The notes under the pieces were generated by a model. It worked only from the letters and a program-made list of their open reading frames with translations. It had not been told where the DNA came from and made no database searches. A stretch of 64,000 nucleotides of DNA from Pararhizobium gei (GTDB lineage: Bacteria; Pseudomonadota; Alphaproteobacteria; Rhizobiales; Rhizobiaceae). Location of the stretch: positions 1 through 64,000 of the forward strand of contig NZ_CP119409.1 in NCBI RefSeq assembly GCF_029223885.1, read 5' to 3'. This document shows, piece after piece, positions 16,799 through 27,366 of the stretch (position 1 is the first letter of the stretch; every line of letters begins with the position of its first letter). The position numbers and the translations under genes are program-made.

Positions 16799-17992
16799 TT
16801 GGGAACAGATCTCAACGCACCTCTTGGTCAGAACCGCAAGTCACCCACTCCCCCCCGCTCCCGCTTTTCCGTGGGGAAGGGCTTGTTCGCTCTTGGCGCC
16901 ATTGGATTGATCGTGGTCTCCGCATGGGTGGCGTTCCGCCCGACCGGACTGATTGAACCCGCGCCTCAGACGATTGCCGATGCGAGCCCGCCCGAAGAGC
17001 TTGGAGAAAAGGCCGGCCCAGTCGAGAACTTGGCAAACAGGCCCCAAACAAGCGGACCGCTTTCCGGCGCCAATGTCGAAAAGACAGTGAACAGTGACGG
17101 CTCGATCGTCACGAAATTTTCACCGCAACGCCGCGATGGCGATGGGCCGGCCTTTATCGAGGTCGGCCGCACCCGAGGGCAGGACCCACGCCTTGCCGCC
17201 GTTCCGAACGATATGTTGCTGGAAGATGCCCCGGAAGGGCGACTGCCGATCATTGCATCCGACGGCTTTCGGCCTCTGGATCAATATGCGCGGCCCTGGT
17301 CCGGAGCCCGCGGCACGCGTATCGCGCTGGTGATCGGCGGGCTCGGACTGAGCCAGACCGGCACGCAGAAAGCCCTGCAGGAACTGCCGCCGGAAATGAC
17401 TCTGGCCTTCGCCGCAACCGGCAACAGCCTCCAGCGCTGGATGCAGGAGGCGCGGCGCAAGGGCCATGAAATCCTGCTGCAGATTCCATTCGAGCCATTC
17501 GACTATCCGGCGAACGATCCAGGCCCGAATACGTTGCGGGTCGATGCCGGCTCCAAGAAAAACCTGTCGGCATTGCACACCTCGCTCGCAAAGATCTCCA
17601 ATTACACCGGCATCATGAATTTTCTGGGCGGTCGCTTTCTCGCGGATGCGGATGCACTTGAGCCGATCATGCGCGACATTGGACGGCGTGGCCTGTTGTT
17701 CCTGGACGATGGCACGTCGGCGCGATCGCTTACAGGCACGCTGGCGGAAGCGATCGGGGTTCCCTACGGCTTTGCCGATATGGTCGTGGATACCGAGTTG
17801 GATCGAACGGCAATCTTGAAGAAGCTCGACGAACTCGAACGCGTCGCACGCCGCAACGGCAGTGCGATCGGCGTGGCGTCAGCCTTCGACGAAAGCGTTG
17901 CGGCAATCGCTCAATGGACGGGCGAAGCCAGCGGACGCGGAATAGAATTCGTCGGCGTTTCCGCGCTGGTCAAAGATCCGCAGCAGCAATAA
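16799..17992 (+). CDS. divergent polysaccharide deacetylase family protein (YibQ-like)
   Basis: The 397-residue protein has a single N-terminal membrane helix (about residues 28-47), a Pro/Ala-rich linker and a C-terminal domain (about 170-395) of the divergent polysaccharide deacetylase family, with ALVIGGLGLS, GHEILLQIPFEP and LLFLDDGTS. A role in envelope glycan metabolism is inferred from the family and from the envC-ctpA neighbourhood. The start is TTG at 16799, giving MGTDLNAPLGQNRK, the N-terminus conserved in rhizobial homologues; no suitable ATG is nearby. Confidence 0.85.
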   Translation: MGTDLNAPLGQNRKSPTPPRSRFSVGKGLFALGAIGLIVVSAWVAFRPTGLIEPAPQTIADASPPEELGEKAGPVENLANRPQTSGPLSGANVEKTVNSDGSIVTKFSPQRRDGDGPAFIEVGRTRGQDPRLAAVPNDMLLEDAPEGRLPIIASDGFRPLDQYARPWSGARGTRIALVIGGLGLSQTGTQKALQELPPEMTLAFAATGNSLQRWMQEARRKGHEILLQIPFEPFDYPANDPGPNTLRVDAGSKKNLSALHTSLAKISNYTGIMNFLGGRFLADADALEPIMRDIGRRGLLFLDDGTSARSLTGTLAEAIGVPYGFADMVVDTELDRTAILKKLDELERVARRNGSAIGVASAFDESVAAIAQWTGEASGRGIEFVGVSALVKDPQQQ

Positions 17993-18042
17993 TGTTGGTC
18001 GGCTGACACGGAACCTGACAAGCCAAGCGATGGACGGAAAGC

Positions 18043-18612
18043 ATGAGCAAAAACAAGACAGGATCGAACAGTGTCAAAGCTGAAAACCTGCCCTACCGCC
18101 CCTGTGTCGGCATCATGGTGTTGAACAGCGATGGGCTTGTCTGGGCGGGGCGGCGCATTCCGATCGGCAATTCCGAATATGATGGTTCGGCGCAACTGTG
18201 GCAGATGCCGCAGGGGGGAATCGACAAGAATGAAGATCCGCTGAAAGCCGCCTACAGGGAGCTCTACGAGGAAACGGGGATGACATCCGTATCGTTCCTT
18301 GCAGAAGCTCCTTCCTGGATCAATTACGACCTGCCGGATCACCTGATGGGTATCGGCCTCAAAGGCAAGTATCGCGGACAGACACAGCGCTGGTTCGCCT
18401 TCCGCTTCGAGGGGGATGAGGCGGAGATCGCCATCAACCCGCCGCCGGGCGGTCACGATGCGGAGTTCGACGAATGGGCATGGAGACCGATGCACGAGCT
18501 TCCGGACCTGATCGTCGCTTTCAAGCGCAAGGTCTATGAAGAGGTCATTCAGGCTTTCGCCCATCTCGCGGACAACAGCGAACATCAACCGCACCCCGAA
18601 GCTGGTGCTTAA
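18043..18612 (+). CDS. rppH: RNA pyrophosphohydrolase RppH (Nudix)
   Basis: This enzyme removes pyrophosphate from the 5' end of mRNA, starting its decay, and may also hydrolyse dinucleoside polyphosphates. The 189-residue protein begins its domain with [11 protein letters not shown] and has the Nudix box beginning at GG58-59 and ending with [18 protein letters not shown] and the C-terminal FKRKVYEEV also match RppH. It sits 50 bp after the deacetylase gene, the order usual in rhizobia. Confidence 0.95.
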   Translation: MSKNKTGSNSVKAENLPYRPCVGIMVLNSDGLVWAGRRIPIGNSEYDGSAQLWQMPQGGIDKNEDPLKAAYRELYEETGMTSVSFLAEAPSWINYDLPDHLMGIGLKGKYRGQTQRWFAFRFEGDEAEIAINPPPGGHDAEFDEWAWRPMHELPDLIVAFKRKVYEEVIQAFAHLADNSEHQPHPEAGA

Positions 18613-18615
18613 AAG

Positions 18616-18645
18616 GGGATCGGGCGAGAAATTCTGCCCGATCCC
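18616..18645. terminator. bidirectional terminator between rppH and the hydratase gene
   Basis: GGGATCGGGC and GCCCGATCCC form a perfect ten-base stem. On the minus strand it is followed by CTTTTAAG, so it suits the hydratase transcript best and lies between two convergent stops. Confidence 0.7.
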
Positions 18646-18647
18646 TG

Positions 18648-19427
18648 CTATGTCTTGTGCAACGCCGTAAAAGCAATGCCCGCAACAGACGCGGTTGAAA
18701 GTGTAAGTGTGGTGAAGCCGGTGACGGCAATTTTTGAGTGGCCGGGAGCCATGGGAATCGCGCCGCAGAGACTGCCGGTCGTTATGATGCAACCTTTGGG
18801 AACCACAGCCGTCAAGGCATTTGCAAAAGCAACGAACGGGGCAAGCGGATCATTGTTGGGATGTTTTCCCGGCCCTTCGAAGACCACGTCACCATTCAGA
18901 GTGACGGTCAGCGGCAAGGATAGTCCAGGCTCAAGAACCTCTCTACCAAGCGTCTCGCCAACAACGTAACCCGTATTGCCAAGACGGTCGGCAAGAAACA
19001 GCAATGCCGGCGATGTGTTGCCATTGTCGAGACGATGACCGAGAAACTCGACGCCGGAATGGATGTCACCGATATAGGGCTTAAGGGTCTCGCGGGTGTA
19101 AGGCTGATCGCCTGCCGGCGGCAGATCGTCAGCAAGAGAGAAGCATATCTCCACTTCCAGCGCGTCAATAGCCGGACGTTCGAATTGAGCCGTGCCGCCG
19201 CCGTCAGAAACAGTTATATGAGCCATGGGCGCAGAAACGGACGTGCCATCCGGGCGAATGGCAATCTTGTACCCGGCTGGCAACCAGCCGTTCAACGCAA
19301 GCGTTTCGTTTTGAACCGTTACTGCCTCGATCGCGCTGCGTGGCTGGAAGAGCGTGCCGCTCGCAAGACGAACGCCCGACCTGTCGGCATCGGAAAGCTG
19401 GCGGGCCAAATCGAGAGTCTCGGTCAT
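18648..19427 (-). CDS. 2-keto-4-pentenoate hydratase family protein
   Basis: This 259-residue protein belongs to the MhpD/FAH-superfamily hydratases, which add water to 2-hydroxypenta-2,4-dienoate in aromatic meta-cleavage. The acidic metal-binding motif ALEVEICFSLADDLP and the closing HSKIAVTGF region fit. It stands alone: no dioxygenase or aldolase gene is nearby, so the physiological substrate is uncertain and a related 2-oxo acid decarboxylase or hydratase role is possible. Confidence 0.75.
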   Translation of the reverse strand: MTETLDLARQLSDADRSGVRLASGTLFQPRSAIEAVTVQNETLALNGWLPAGYKIAIRPDGTSVSAPMAHITVSDGGGTAQFERPAIDALEVEICFSLADDLPPAGDQPYTRETLKPYIGDIHSGVEFLGHRLDNGNTSPALLFLADRLGNTGYVVGETLGREVLEPGLSLPLTVTLNGDVVFEGPGKHPNNDPLAPFVAFANALTAVVPKGCIITTGSLCGAIPMAPGHSKIAVTGFTTLTLSTASVAGIAFTALHKT

Positions 19428-19621
19428 CGTCTTCTCCTCCGGTTCGTACTGGTTCGACCATAAAGACGATGGAAAGAAAACCCCCTCGAGACGATTTTAA
19501 GAACATGTTTCGTGATCGAATCCGGGCGGATCCTAACAGAACAGTGAGATGAATAGAGGCGATCCCTCTGCTATGGACTGCTGAAGAGGTTCCTTTCTTA
19601 GCCTCATCATCCCTGACGAAA

Positions 19622-19795
19622 TCAATAAAAAAGATGCCAGGGAGTGATGAATGCCCTGCTTAATTCCTGCTCATGCTCTTTCTCGCGATCCGACGTAACG
19701 GATGAACTCTTGTGGGGCGTGGTAGTCTCCGGCTTCGCCTTATCTTGTCCAGCCGCCCTAAGGTAACCAAGCGTCATTCCACCGTGATAGAACAT
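19622..19795 (-). CDS. hypothetical small protein (weak)
   Basis: A 57-codon frame begins with ATG at 19795, preceded by GGAG eight bases upstream, and ends ITPWHLFY. The product is hydrophilic and charged in the middle, with no recognised domain, membrane segment or signal. Only the ribosome site and isolation in a long spacer argue for it. Confidence 0.3.
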   Translation of the reverse strand: MFYHGGMTLGYLRAAGQDKAKPETTTPHKSSSVTSDREKEHEQELSRAFITPWHLFY

Positions 19796-19931
19796 TTTTC
19801 GGTCTCCGCTTCCATTGCAATGCGACCAATTGGCCACCTCACAATTTTGCCGCATTTCAGCGCGCCGTCAATAGTCTATTGATCTAATATGGAATGGTTG
19901 CGATTACGATCATTCGCAGAGAGGCAAGGGA

Positions 19932-19960
19932 AAGGCCTGCCCAGAGGAGGGACAGGCCTT
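19932..19960 (-). terminator. candidate terminator after bfr
   Basis: AAGGCCTG and CAGGCCTT form an eight-base stem 12 bp past the bfr stop; reading in the bfr direction it is followed by TCCCTTGCC, a weak T-tract. Confidence 0.55.
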
Positions 19961-19971
19961 GATAGTAAAGA

Positions 19972-20457
19972 TTATTCGGCTTCGTTGGCTGGCGCCGCGT
20001 TGAGCTGGCCATATTTTTCGGCACCGATCTTGTTGAAAAGATCAATCTGCGTTTCGAGGAAGTCGATGTGACTTTCCTCGTCCATGAGCAGTTCTTCGAA
20101 CAGTTTCATGGAGACATAGTCTCCTGCCGCATGACAGACGTCGCGAGATTTTTTATAGGCCGCGCGGGCATCATACTCACCGGCCAGATCGGCTTCCAGA
20201 ACCTCCTTGACATTCTGGCCGATGCGCAGCGGTGCGAGTGTCTGCAGATTGGGATGACCTTCGAGGAAGATGATACGTGCGATCAGCTTGTCGGCATGAT
20301 GCATTTCCTCGATGGACTCGGCCCGCTCCTTCTTGGCGAGGAGCGTGTAGCCCCAATCGTCCAGAAGTCGGTAATGCACCCAATACTGATTGACAGCACC
20401 GAGTTCGAGGAAAAGGGCTTCGTTAAGCCGCTCGATGACTGTTATGTCGCCTTTCAA
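19972..20457 (-). CDS. bfr: bacterioferritin
   Basis: This is the haem-containing iron-storage protein, 161 residues forming a 24-subunit shell. Ferroxidase ligands are at the standard places: E18, E51, H54, E94, E127 and H130; M52 is the haem ligand. The start MKGDITVIE is standard. Its first 35 bases overlap the end of bfd on the same strand, so the two are co-expressed, and an Irr-type box in front of bfd (20834-20850) probably represses both when iron is scarce. Confidence 0.96.
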   Translation of the reverse strand: MKGDITVIERLNEALFLELGAVNQYWVHYRLLDDWGYTLLAKKERAESIEEMHHADKLIARIIFLEGHPNLQTLAPLRIGQNVKEVLEADLAGEYDARAAYKKSRDVCHAAGDYVSMKLFEELLMDEESHIDFLETQIDLFNKIGAEKYGQLNAAPANEAE

Positions 20458-20734
20458 GATCCGCTCTCCTGTTTTCTTCGTGGAATTGTTTGAGGCGGTT
20501 CATGAAATCAAATATCTGGTCATCCGTCGAGTGGCGATGAGCGTGATATTGCTCCGTTGTACGGATAATGATGTCGACGACATTGGGAAAACAGCCGCAG
20601 CAACGACCGCGCTTCTGCATGGCATGATAGACTTTTGCCGGAACGATAAGCTGCCAACAATCCTCATCGAGAAGCTCGATGATCGTGTTTTCAATATCCT
20701 TGTCGGTGATGAAATTGCAGCTACAGACCAGCAT
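20423..20734 (-). CDS. bfd: bacterioferritin-associated ferredoxin
   Basis: This [2Fe-2S] ferredoxin releases iron from bacterioferritin by reducing its core. Cluster ligands are C4 and C6 (VCSCNF) and C45/C48 (GRCCGCFP), with C46 as an extra cysteine. The 103 residues exceed the usual 65-75 because of a charged C-terminal tail (from about residue 70) encoded partly in the overlap with bfr. Confidence 0.92.
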   Translation of the reverse strand: MLVCSCNFITDKDIENTIIELLDEDCWQLIVPAKVYHAMQKRGRCCGCFPNVVDIIIRTTEQYHAHRHSTDDQIFDFMNRLKQFHEENRRADLERRHNSHRAA

Positions 20735-20833
20735 TTCATGTGTCCATCATAGTCAACGCACTGAATTCGCATCATAAAGCAAAACCGGATGTTTACTGTC
20801 AACAAAAAATTCGCCTCGACCTTCGCGACTGAT

Positions 20834-20850
20834 TTTAGAAGAATTCTAAA
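20834..20850. promoter_or_regulatory. Irr-type iron control element (ICE) upstream of bfd-bfr
   Basis: TTTAGAAGAATTCTAAA is a perfect seven-base inverted repeat with a three-base centre and matches the ICE pattern known for the haem-regulated Irr protein of Rhizobiales. It is 100 bp upstream of the bfd start. Confidence 0.8.
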
Positions 20851-20977
20851 CATGACGAAAGATGTCGTCTTTTCATTATGTTATCCGTTGCCGGTCTTTG
20901 CATGCTATCAAAACACCCCGTTCAAATTTCCTTGATCCTAAAGGATTGAGCATTCTAGCTGAGGCGGTTGAACAAGG

Positions 20978-23900
20978 TCAGTGAAAATTTCTCCCTTTTG
21001 GCATGACTTGCGCCGTCTCAACGATTGTCTGCTCGTCCCGTCTGACGAGCGGCATCCGATCTTGTGGAAGGAGGTTTCGCTTCTGCCGGTGATCGCCGGT
21101 GGGCCGCAACACTTCGTCGGATCGTGCGTTGGCGCCGAAGCCGCGCGCTTCCTTCTGCAGGATACCGAGCATGCCGGTCATGTCCTCGATATGGCTGACC
21201 ACCACATGAATCACCCCGCTTTCACTCTGTAACCGTCCGTTAATCTTGACCAGCCGAGCCCCCATGACGATAGGCCGGTATTTCTCGAACATTCTTTTCC
21301 AGACGATGGCATTGGCTACTCCGGTCTCATCCTCGATCGTCATGAAGATGACGCCTTTTGCCGTTCCGGGACGCTGGCGCACGAGTACGAGGCCGGCGAC
21401 GGTGACAAACCGGCCACTTTGAACCCTGCCGAGATGCTGGTTGGTGATGATGCCCTGCTTCGAGAGCCTTTCCCTGAGGAACGATACGGGATGCGCTTTC
21501 AGGGAAAGGCTGAGATATCGATAATCGTTGATAACCTGCTCGCCCATCAGCATTTCGGGCAAAGCGACGTGCGGTTCCGCCTGAAGGTCGGCATGGTCGG
21601 CCCGGTCGAAGAGGGGCAGGCGCTCGGCTCCGCTTTTTGGGTCCAGCGCCTTGACGGCCCAGAGCGCTGCGCGCCGGTCGAGCCCAATCGAGCGGAAGGC
21701 GTCCGCATCGGCCAGCCGCTCGATAACCGCCCGGCTAAGACCCGAGCGCAGCCACAGATCCCGCACCGATCCGTAACCTTCACCCCGCCGGGCGGCAAGC
21801 TGTTCCATCTCCTTCTCATTCAGCCCTTTCACCAGTGAGAATCCCAGACGGATCGCCTTGGTCGATCTGATCACCTCGCGCATCTCCGCATGACGCGGGT
21901 GGATAGTGTTCTTGTCGAAGGCCGGCATGCCTTCGAGAGCTGAATCCCAGTTCGAAATATTGATATCGACGGGGAGAATTGTTACGCCATGTTCACGCGC
22001 ATCCCGCACCAATTGGGCTGGGGGGTAAAACCCCATCGGTTGGGAATTCAGCATCGCCGCACAAAAAACATCCGGATAATAGGTTTTGAACCAGGACGAG
22101 GCATAGACGAGGGATGCGAAGGAGGCGGCATGGCTCTCGGGAAACCCATACTCGCCAAAACCTTCGATCTGGCTGAAACAGCGTTCCGCGAATGCGCGTT
22201 CATAGGGATGGCGGGGATTGTTGACCATGCCCTCGATCATGCGGGCCTTGAAATTGCTGACCTCGCCTGTTCTTCGAAATGTGGCCATGGCACGCCGCAG
22301 TTTATCGGCTTCCGCCGGGGAAAATCCGGCAGCCGTTATGGCGATCTGCATGGCCTGTTCCTGAAACAGCGGCACGCCGAGTGTGCGATGCAGAACCTCC
22401 CGCAATTCCTCGCTTGGATAGTCCACGGCATCGGGGTTCTGCCGCCGTTTCAGATAGGGATGCACCATATCGCCCTGGATGGGGCCAGGCCGAACGATCG
22501 CCACTTCGATGACCAGATCGTAGAATTTGCGCGGTCTCAGACGCGGCAGCATGCTCATTTGCGCCCGGCTTTCGATCTGGAAAACGCCGATCGTATCGGC
22601 GCGGCAAATCATGTCGTAAACCGCAGCCTTCTGCTCCTCATAGATTTCCGCCAGCGTCTTTGGCTCGTGGTAGTGGCTCTCAAGAAGCCGGATGGCCCGG
22701 GCAAGACAGGTGAGCATGCCGAGCGCCAGAACGTCGATCTTCAGAATATTAAGCGTATCGAGATCGTCCTTATCCCACTCGATCATGAAACGACCCTCCA
22801 TTGCCGTGTTCATGATCGGCACGACCTCGTCGAGGCGATCGCGGGTAATGACGAAACCGCCGACATGCTGCGAGAGATGGCGCGGCGCACCCATCAAAAG
22901 CCCGGCATAGGTCAGCACACGCTGCGTCACCGGGTCCGCCATGTCGAGACCGGCGGCCTTGGCCTGCTCCTCTGAAAAAGACTCCGTCCACCATCCCCAG
23001 ATCGAGCTCGCCAGAGCCGATTGCACGTCCTGCGAAAGCCCGAAGGCCTTGGCAACTTCCCGGCCTGCCGAACGGGCACGATAGCTGATGATCGCAGCTG
23101 CAATGCCCGCATGCTCTTTCGTGTAAGTCTCGTAGATATATTCGATTACCTCCTGCCGCCGCTCATGCTCGAAATCCACATCGATATCCGGCGGCTCGTC
23201 ACGGTCTTTTGATAAAAAACGATCAAACAGAAGTTGGAATTTCTCCGGATCCACCTCGGTAATACCAAGACAGAAACAGACCGACGAATTGGCTGCAGAG
23301 CCGCGTCCCTGACAGAGAATATTCCTGCTGCGGGCGAATTTCACCAGCTTGTGAACCGTCAGAAAATAAGGTTCGTATTTCTTCTCGTGAATGAGGGAAA
23401 GTTCATAGGCGAGCTGGCGTTCCACTTTCTCCGGAATACCCTGCGGATAACGTGCGGCGGCGCCTTGGCGGACAAGCCGCACCAGGGTCTCCGCCGCCGT
23501 TTGCCCGTCTTCCGCTTCTTCCGGATATTGGTGACTCAACTCGTCGAGGCTAAAAGATAGCCGACGAAAGAACTTGCGGCTATTTTCGATGGCACCGGGA
23601 TAGTCGCTGAAAATGCGTGTCATTTCAGTCGGAGTCTTCAAATGCCGCTCGGCATTTGCCTGCAGCTTGAAGCCCGCCTGCGCGATGGTGACATGCTCGC
23701 GGATCGCCGTCACCACATCGGCCAGGGGCCTATACCGCGGGTCATGATAGAGCGCATCATTGGTCGCCAGAAGCCGGACACCGGCTTTGCCCGCAACGGC
23801 TGCGCGGGCCGCAAAATCATGCTTGTCAAAACCATCGTAGCGCGGCGAAAGCCCCAGATAAAGGCGCTGTCCTGCATGTCTCTGAAGCGTGTCGAGCAAC

Positions 23901-24322
23901 TGCTCCAACCCATCCGCCGCAATCCTTGACGTGTCTTGCATGACGACAAGCTGAAGCTCCGCCTGCCATTCGATGAGGTCGGCGAGCATAAGCGTGCACT
24001 CGCCTTTGCGCGACCGCAGGTTTCCCGTGCTGAGCAAACGGCAAAGATGTCCCCAGCCACGCCGGTTGCGCGGATAGGCGAGAATGTCGGGCGTGCCGTC
24101 AGCAAAGACCAGTCGAGCCCCTGGCTGGAATGCATAATGTTCGTATTTTGCCTTGCTATGGGCACGCACGACGCCGGCAACCGTATTGCAATCGGCAATG
24201 CCCAGACCGCCAAGGCCGATTTTCTTGGCATAAACCACCATCTCCTCGGCGGGCGAGGCCCCCTGAAGATAGGAATAATTGGTGCGGGCACCGAGTTCGA
24301 AAAAGATCGGGTTCTCTGTCAT
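20978..24322 (-). CDS. dnaE2: error-prone DNA polymerase III alpha subunit DnaE2
   Basis: This is the translesion polymerase of the ImuA-ImuB-DnaE2 mutasome, active in SOS mutagenesis. The 1114-residue protein starts [19 protein letters not shown] and contains an N-terminal PHP domain, the polymerase motif [12 protein letters not shown], helix-hairpin-helix segments and a C-terminal OB fold ([17 protein letters not shown]). The start at 24322 overlaps the imuB stop by four bases (ATGA), which decides against the upstream ATG at 24346. It is the last gene of the LexA-controlled operon. Confidence 0.95.
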   Translation of the reverse strand: MTENPIFFELGARTNYSYLQGASPAEEMVVYAKKIGLGGLGIADCNTVAGVVRAHSKAKYEHYAFQPGARLVFADGTPDILAYPRNRRGWGHLCRLLSTGNLRSRKGECTLMLADLIEWQAELQLVVMQDTSRIAADGLEQLLDTLQRHAGQRLYLGLSPRYDGFDKHDFAARAAVAGKAGVRLLATNDALYHDPRYRPLADVVTAIREHVTIAQAGFKLQANAERHLKTPTEMTRIFSDYPGAIENSRKFFRRLSFSLDELSHQYPEEAEDGQTAAETLVRLVRQGAAARYPQGIPEKVERQLAYELSLIHEKKYEPYFLTVHKLVKFARSRNILCQGRGSAANSSVCFCLGITEVDPEKFQLLFDRFLSKDRDEPPDIDVDFEHERRQEVIEYIYETYTKEHAGIAAAIISYRARSAGREVAKAFGLSQDVQSALASSIWGWWTESFSEEQAKAAGLDMADPVTQRVLTYAGLLMGAPRHLSQHVGGFVITRDRLDEVVPIMNTAMEGRFMIEWDKDDLDTLNILKIDVLALGMLTCLARAIRLLESHYHEPKTLAEIYEEQKAAVYDMICRADTIGVFQIESRAQMSMLPRLRPRKFYDLVIEVAIVRPGPIQGDMVHPYLKRRQNPDAVDYPSEELREVLHRTLGVPLFQEQAMQIAITAAGFSPAEADKLRRAMATFRRTGEVSNFKARMIEGMVNNPRHPYERAFAERCFSQIEGFGEYGFPESHAASFASLVYASSWFKTYYPDVFCAAMLNSQPMGFYPPAQLVRDAREHGVTILPVDINISNWDSALEGMPAFDKNTIHPRHAEMREVIRSTKAIRLGFSLVKGLNEKEMEQLAARRGEGYGSVRDLWLRSGLSRAVIERLADADAFRSIGLDRRAALWAVKALDPKSGAERLPLFDRADHADLQAEPHVALPEMLMGEQVINDYRYLSLSLKAHPVSFLRERLSKQGIITNQHLGRVQSGRFVTVAGLVLVRQRPGTAKGVIFMTIEDETGVANAIVWKRMFEKYRPIVMGARLVKINGRLQSESGVIHVVVSHIEDMTGMLGILQKEARGFGANARSDEVLRPTGDHRQKRNLLPQDRMPLVRRDEQTIVETAQVMPKGRNFH

Positions 24323-25935
24323 GCAAAGATCCCGTGCATGAACCATTGTGGATGAGGATTTTCGGTGTAAAACCCGTTGCGAAACAGCCAGAAGCGATAG
24401 CCGTCAGCATCTTCGACCCGGAAATAATCCCGCGTCGATGCTTTTTCCCCGTCGATCCACCATTCCGGCGCAATGCGCTCGGGACCTTCTGCCCGTTTCA
24501 CCCGGTAAAGCGTCCGGCGCCATCGGAAATGTTCGGGTGCGCCGTCCGGCACCTCGGCTGCCGAAACATCCACCGGTTCCGGATGGCGAAAGAGCCGCAA
24601 AGGCCGGGCAGACGGCAAATGCGCCGTGGGTCCCAGGCGGAAAGGCTGCCGGTTTAGCGTCAACTGCGCGATGTCGCTCAAGCAGTCTAATGCTTCGGCA
24701 CGCTCCGGGACATGGCTGTCCGCCAATACCGGCATCGACAGACAATGCGGGCCAAGTCGGGCAGCGACGCGATCTGCAAAGACGGCAAGCGACAGGCTCT
24801 TATCGGGCGCTCCTGAGAAATCATCCTGAATCTGGCGGAAATATTCACTTTTCAAAACGGAGAGCCGCAGGAGTTCAAATCCGAATCCTGCATCCAGCTC
24901 ATCATGGACCGCCTGCAACCGCTCCCGATAGAGGTTGGCGATGCGCTCCGGATCCCGCAGAGGCGCCGATGTGGCGGCCTGAATTCGGAACACCTTGCCA
25001 TCGACCCGAAAGAGCAGCAGTTCGAACAGCCGTCCGCCTTCGGCACGCTCTTCCAGGCCGTCTTTCAGCCGCCTAGCCAATTGCAAGGCAAGACCCAGAA
25101 TATCCTCTTCTCCCTGAATCGGCTCCGCGAGACGCCGTTCCGCCGAGAGATCCGCAACTGGCAGGCGCGGAGACAAGGCTTCCTCCTCGAGGCCCAGCGC
25201 CTGATCGAGCCTTAAAAGCAGTTGCGGACCAAAACGCCGGGCAAGGGGGGCACGCGGCGCATGCAGGATATCGCCGACCAGCTTGAGGCCGACCCGCGCC
25301 AGCGCCTCGACCATGCCGGCAGGGAGCCGCAGGCAAGACAGCGAAAGAGGAAGCAAAACCCGTTCCGCATCATCGGGGTCTATGATCTTCTGTGCCCCGA
25401 AGCGGGCCATGGCCCAGGAAAGGCCGGCTGCGGAAGAGACAGCGCCGCGAGCCTGAATTCCCAAATGCCAAAGCCGTGAAACGAGATCGTCGAGAAGCGC
25501 TTTTTCTCCGCCATGCAAATGAGAACAGCCGGAAATATCGAGGAAAAGGCCATCGGCTCCGTCGAGCGCGACAAGCGGTGTATAGCGGTCGCACCAATCG
25601 GCCAGTCCCTCCAGAAAGCGACGATCCTTGGCCAGGTCGGCGGGGATCACGTCGATGCCCGGCAGCATGGCGCGCGCTTCGGCAATGCCCTGTCCGAGCT
25701 TCAACCATGACGTTTCGGCCAACCTGTCCAACGCGACGATCCGCATCGCATTCATGATCTGGCCTGAAAAGACGATCGGGGGATGATCAGGACGCCCTTT
25801 GGAAAGCCATTGGTTCCCCCACCGGATCCGGGCGATCCTGTCGGATGGAAGATAAGGAAAGACGAGCGACAGGATGCGATGATTCTGTCCCAGAGGTAAT
25901 TGTGTTTGGGGAGAGCTGTCGAAAGCGGCGGTCAT
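24319..25935 (-). CDS. imuB: ImuB, Y-family-like polymerase subunit of the SOS mutasome
   Basis: ImuB is a Y-family polymerase relative lacking activity that bridges DnaE2, ImuA and the beta clamp. The 538 residues show the fold ([31 protein letters not shown]), but the paired acidic catalytic residues of active Y polymerases are not preserved (LDIS where a DE pair is expected). ATG 25935 ([16 protein letters not shown]) is the preferred start and lies about 149 bases inside the end of imuA; the open frame to 26184 encodes unlikely sequence. QTQLPLG may be the clamp-contact motif, but it sits N-terminally. Confidence 0.9.
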   Translation of the reverse strand: MTAAFDSSPQTQLPLGQNHRILSLVFPYLPSDRIARIRWGNQWLSKGRPDHPPIVFSGQIMNAMRIVALDRLAETSWLKLGQGIAEARAMLPGIDVIPADLAKDRRFLEGLADWCDRYTPLVALDGADGLFLDISGCSHLHGGEKALLDDLVSRLWHLGIQARGAVSSAAGLSWAMARFGAQKIIDPDDAERVLLPLSLSCLRLPAGMVEALARVGLKLVGDILHAPRAPLARRFGPQLLLRLDQALGLEEEALSPRLPVADLSAERRLAEPIQGEEDILGLALQLARRLKDGLEERAEGGRLFELLLFRVDGKVFRIQAATSAPLRDPERIANLYRERLQAVHDELDAGFGFELLRLSVLKSEYFRQIQDDFSGAPDKSLSLAVFADRVAARLGPHCLSMPVLADSHVPERAEALDCLSDIAQLTLNRQPFRLGPTAHLPSARPLRLFRHPEPVDVSAAEVPDGAPEHFRWRRTLYRVKRAEGPERIAPEWWIDGEKASTRDYFRVEDADGYRFWLFRNGFYTENPHPQWFMHGIFA

Positions 25936-26743
25936 GGGCGTTCCATTCCACAAAGATATCCGAAGAAGACAGGACCCTGCTTTTTTCGGCGGTGACGGAG
26001 AAGACCGGGTTGCCGATGCTGCCGAAAAGCGCGGAACCATCAGGAAGCAGCCGGAAAGAGGAGGGCGCGGGGCGCACGAGAAGCCGGAAAGGCGCGCTGC
26101 TTGCTTCTTCCTCTCCAGCTTGGCGCAGCAGCAGAAAAGGAAGCTCGCCGGCTCGGGCACGGACATGAAGGCGACGGCTTTCACTCAACCCGAATCCTGA
26201 CGGGTTTCCCCTGATTTCAAGGATCACGGCCGCAAAACCCGCAAGGTTGAGCGCTGTTTCGGCGATCCATAGAGCCTCCTCCAACGTGCGGGGATTTGCG
26301 AACAAAACCCGGCCGCAATCCAGTCCATAGGCCTGCAAACCGACGGCATAGGGATGACCGGCTTCAGAGGCCGCCATGGGTTGGCCGATCCATAGGACAG
26401 GTGACAAGGTCTCGCCTCGTTCTTGCGCAGCGCGGCAAAGCACCGCAAGGCCGAGCACGAAACCTGCTGCTGCACCCGCGTCGCGGGTTTGGCCGGCGCG
26501 GATCTCCGTAAGCCCCGCAAGCGGCAGGCCACCTCCCAGAATAAAATCCAGTTGGTCTATTCCGAGCGGCAGCACCCTGCATTTTTGGCTCTCCTGCGAC
26601 TGGTTGCGGAATCCTGATTTGTCCGGCTTTCTGACCGAGCGGACCAGCCCGGGGAGATCCTCGTTTTCGATGCGTGAAATGGTATCGCGGAGCGCAGAAA
26701 GACGTTCCTGCGCCATGGCCTGATGCACCATGACGGGCTCCAA
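25787..26743 (-). CDS. imuA: ImuA, RecA-like SOS mutasome protein
   Basis: This 318-residue protein of the SulA/RecA-like ImuA family works with ImuB and DnaE2 in damage-induced mutagenesis. Recognisable features are the N-terminal AQERLSALRDTISRIE, the RecA-core-like region LGIDQLDFILGGGLPLAGLTE and FRLLVRPAPSSFRLL. An alternative ATG lies at 26731. A LexA box is centred 17 bp upstream of the start. The C-terminal 50 residues are encoded in DNA shared with imuB in another frame. Confidence 0.9.
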   Translation of the reverse strand: MEPVMVHQAMAQERLSALRDTISRIENEDLPGLVRSVRKPDKSGFRNQSQESQKCRVLPLGIDQLDFILGGGLPLAGLTEIRAGQTRDAGAAAGFVLGLAVLCRAAQERGETLSPVLWIGQPMAASEAGHPYAVGLQAYGLDCGRVLFANPRTLEEALWIAETALNLAGFAAVILEIRGNPSGFGLSESRRLHVRARAGELPFLLLRQAGEEEASSAPFRLLVRPAPSSFRLLPDGSALFGSIGNPVFSVTAEKSRVLSSSDIFVEWNAHDRRFRQLSPNTITSGTESSHPVARLSLSSIRQDRPDPVGEPMAFQRAS

Positions 26744-26752
26744 TTCTCATTT

Positions 26753-26767
26753 GTTCCTGTTGTGTTC
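26753..26767. promoter_or_regulatory. LexA (SOS) box of the imuA-imuB-dnaE2 operon
   Basis: GTTCCTGTTGTGTTC is an exact GTTC-N7-GTTC direct repeat, the LexA operator form of alphaproteobacteria, 10 bp upstream of imuA. Confidence 0.88.
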
Positions 26768-26902
26768 TTATAGATTCCAGAGGATCAAAAAAGAGTCAAC
26801 GGGGAATCTCTAAGAATTTATTCCTCGCACCCATGGAACAAATTCAACTCTCGAAAAAGGCTGGTGAAATGGCTATATCCAATGGGAAAGCAAGGAGTGC
26901 CT

Positions 26903-27337
26903 ATGGCCCGTATAGACCAGACTGACGATTGGCGTGAACGCCATGCACCGACGATCGGCACATTCGAATCCCTGGCGCAGGAGGCCTATAGCCACCTGCC
27001 GGAGGAATTCCGGTCGCTTGCCACCGGTCTGACGATCGAGATCGATGATTTTCCGGCCGAGGATGTTTTTGAGGACATGGCTCTCGAGACGCCGTTCGAT
27101 CTGCTCGGTCTGTTCGAAGGGCGGGGCATTGGCGAGCGCTTCAGCATGGAAACCGGCGAATTGCCCAACCGGATCATCCTGTATCGTCGGCCAATCCTTG
27201 ACTATTGGGCCGAGAACGAAGAGACGCTGGGCGATATCATCACCCATGTGCTCATTCACGAAATCGGCCATCATTTCGGCCTCTCGGACGACGACATGGA
27301 ACGCATCGAGGCCGGCGTCGAACATATCGGCGGCTGA
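26903..27337 (+). CDS. small zincin-like metallopeptidase family protein
   Basis: The 144-residue cytoplasmic protein carries the zinc motif HEIGHHFG (HExxH) near residue 125, followed by SDDDMERIE, typical of the short alphaproteobacterial metallopeptidase family (COG3824). The substrate is unknown. AAGGAG lies seven bases before the ATG at 26903, which rules against the upstream frame opening at 26864. It converges with the DUF1737 gene. Confidence 0.85.
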   Translation: MARIDQTDDWRERHAPTIGTFESLAQEAYSHLPEEFRSLATGLTIEIDDFPAEDVFEDMALETPFDLLGLFEGRGIGERFSMETGELPNRIILYRRPILDYWAENEETLGDIITHVLIHEIGHHFGLSDDDMERIEAGVEHIGG

Positions 27338-27366
27338 GCCGAACAAATCAGGACGGCAAGTTTTGT

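Larger units (their letters stand above)
19428..19971. other. 544-bp spacer between the hydratase gene and bfr
   Basis: The spacer holds the presumed hydratase promoter, one weak small reading frame (19622-19795) and the bfr terminator hairpin (19932-19960). Nothing else could be supported. Confidence 0.5.
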
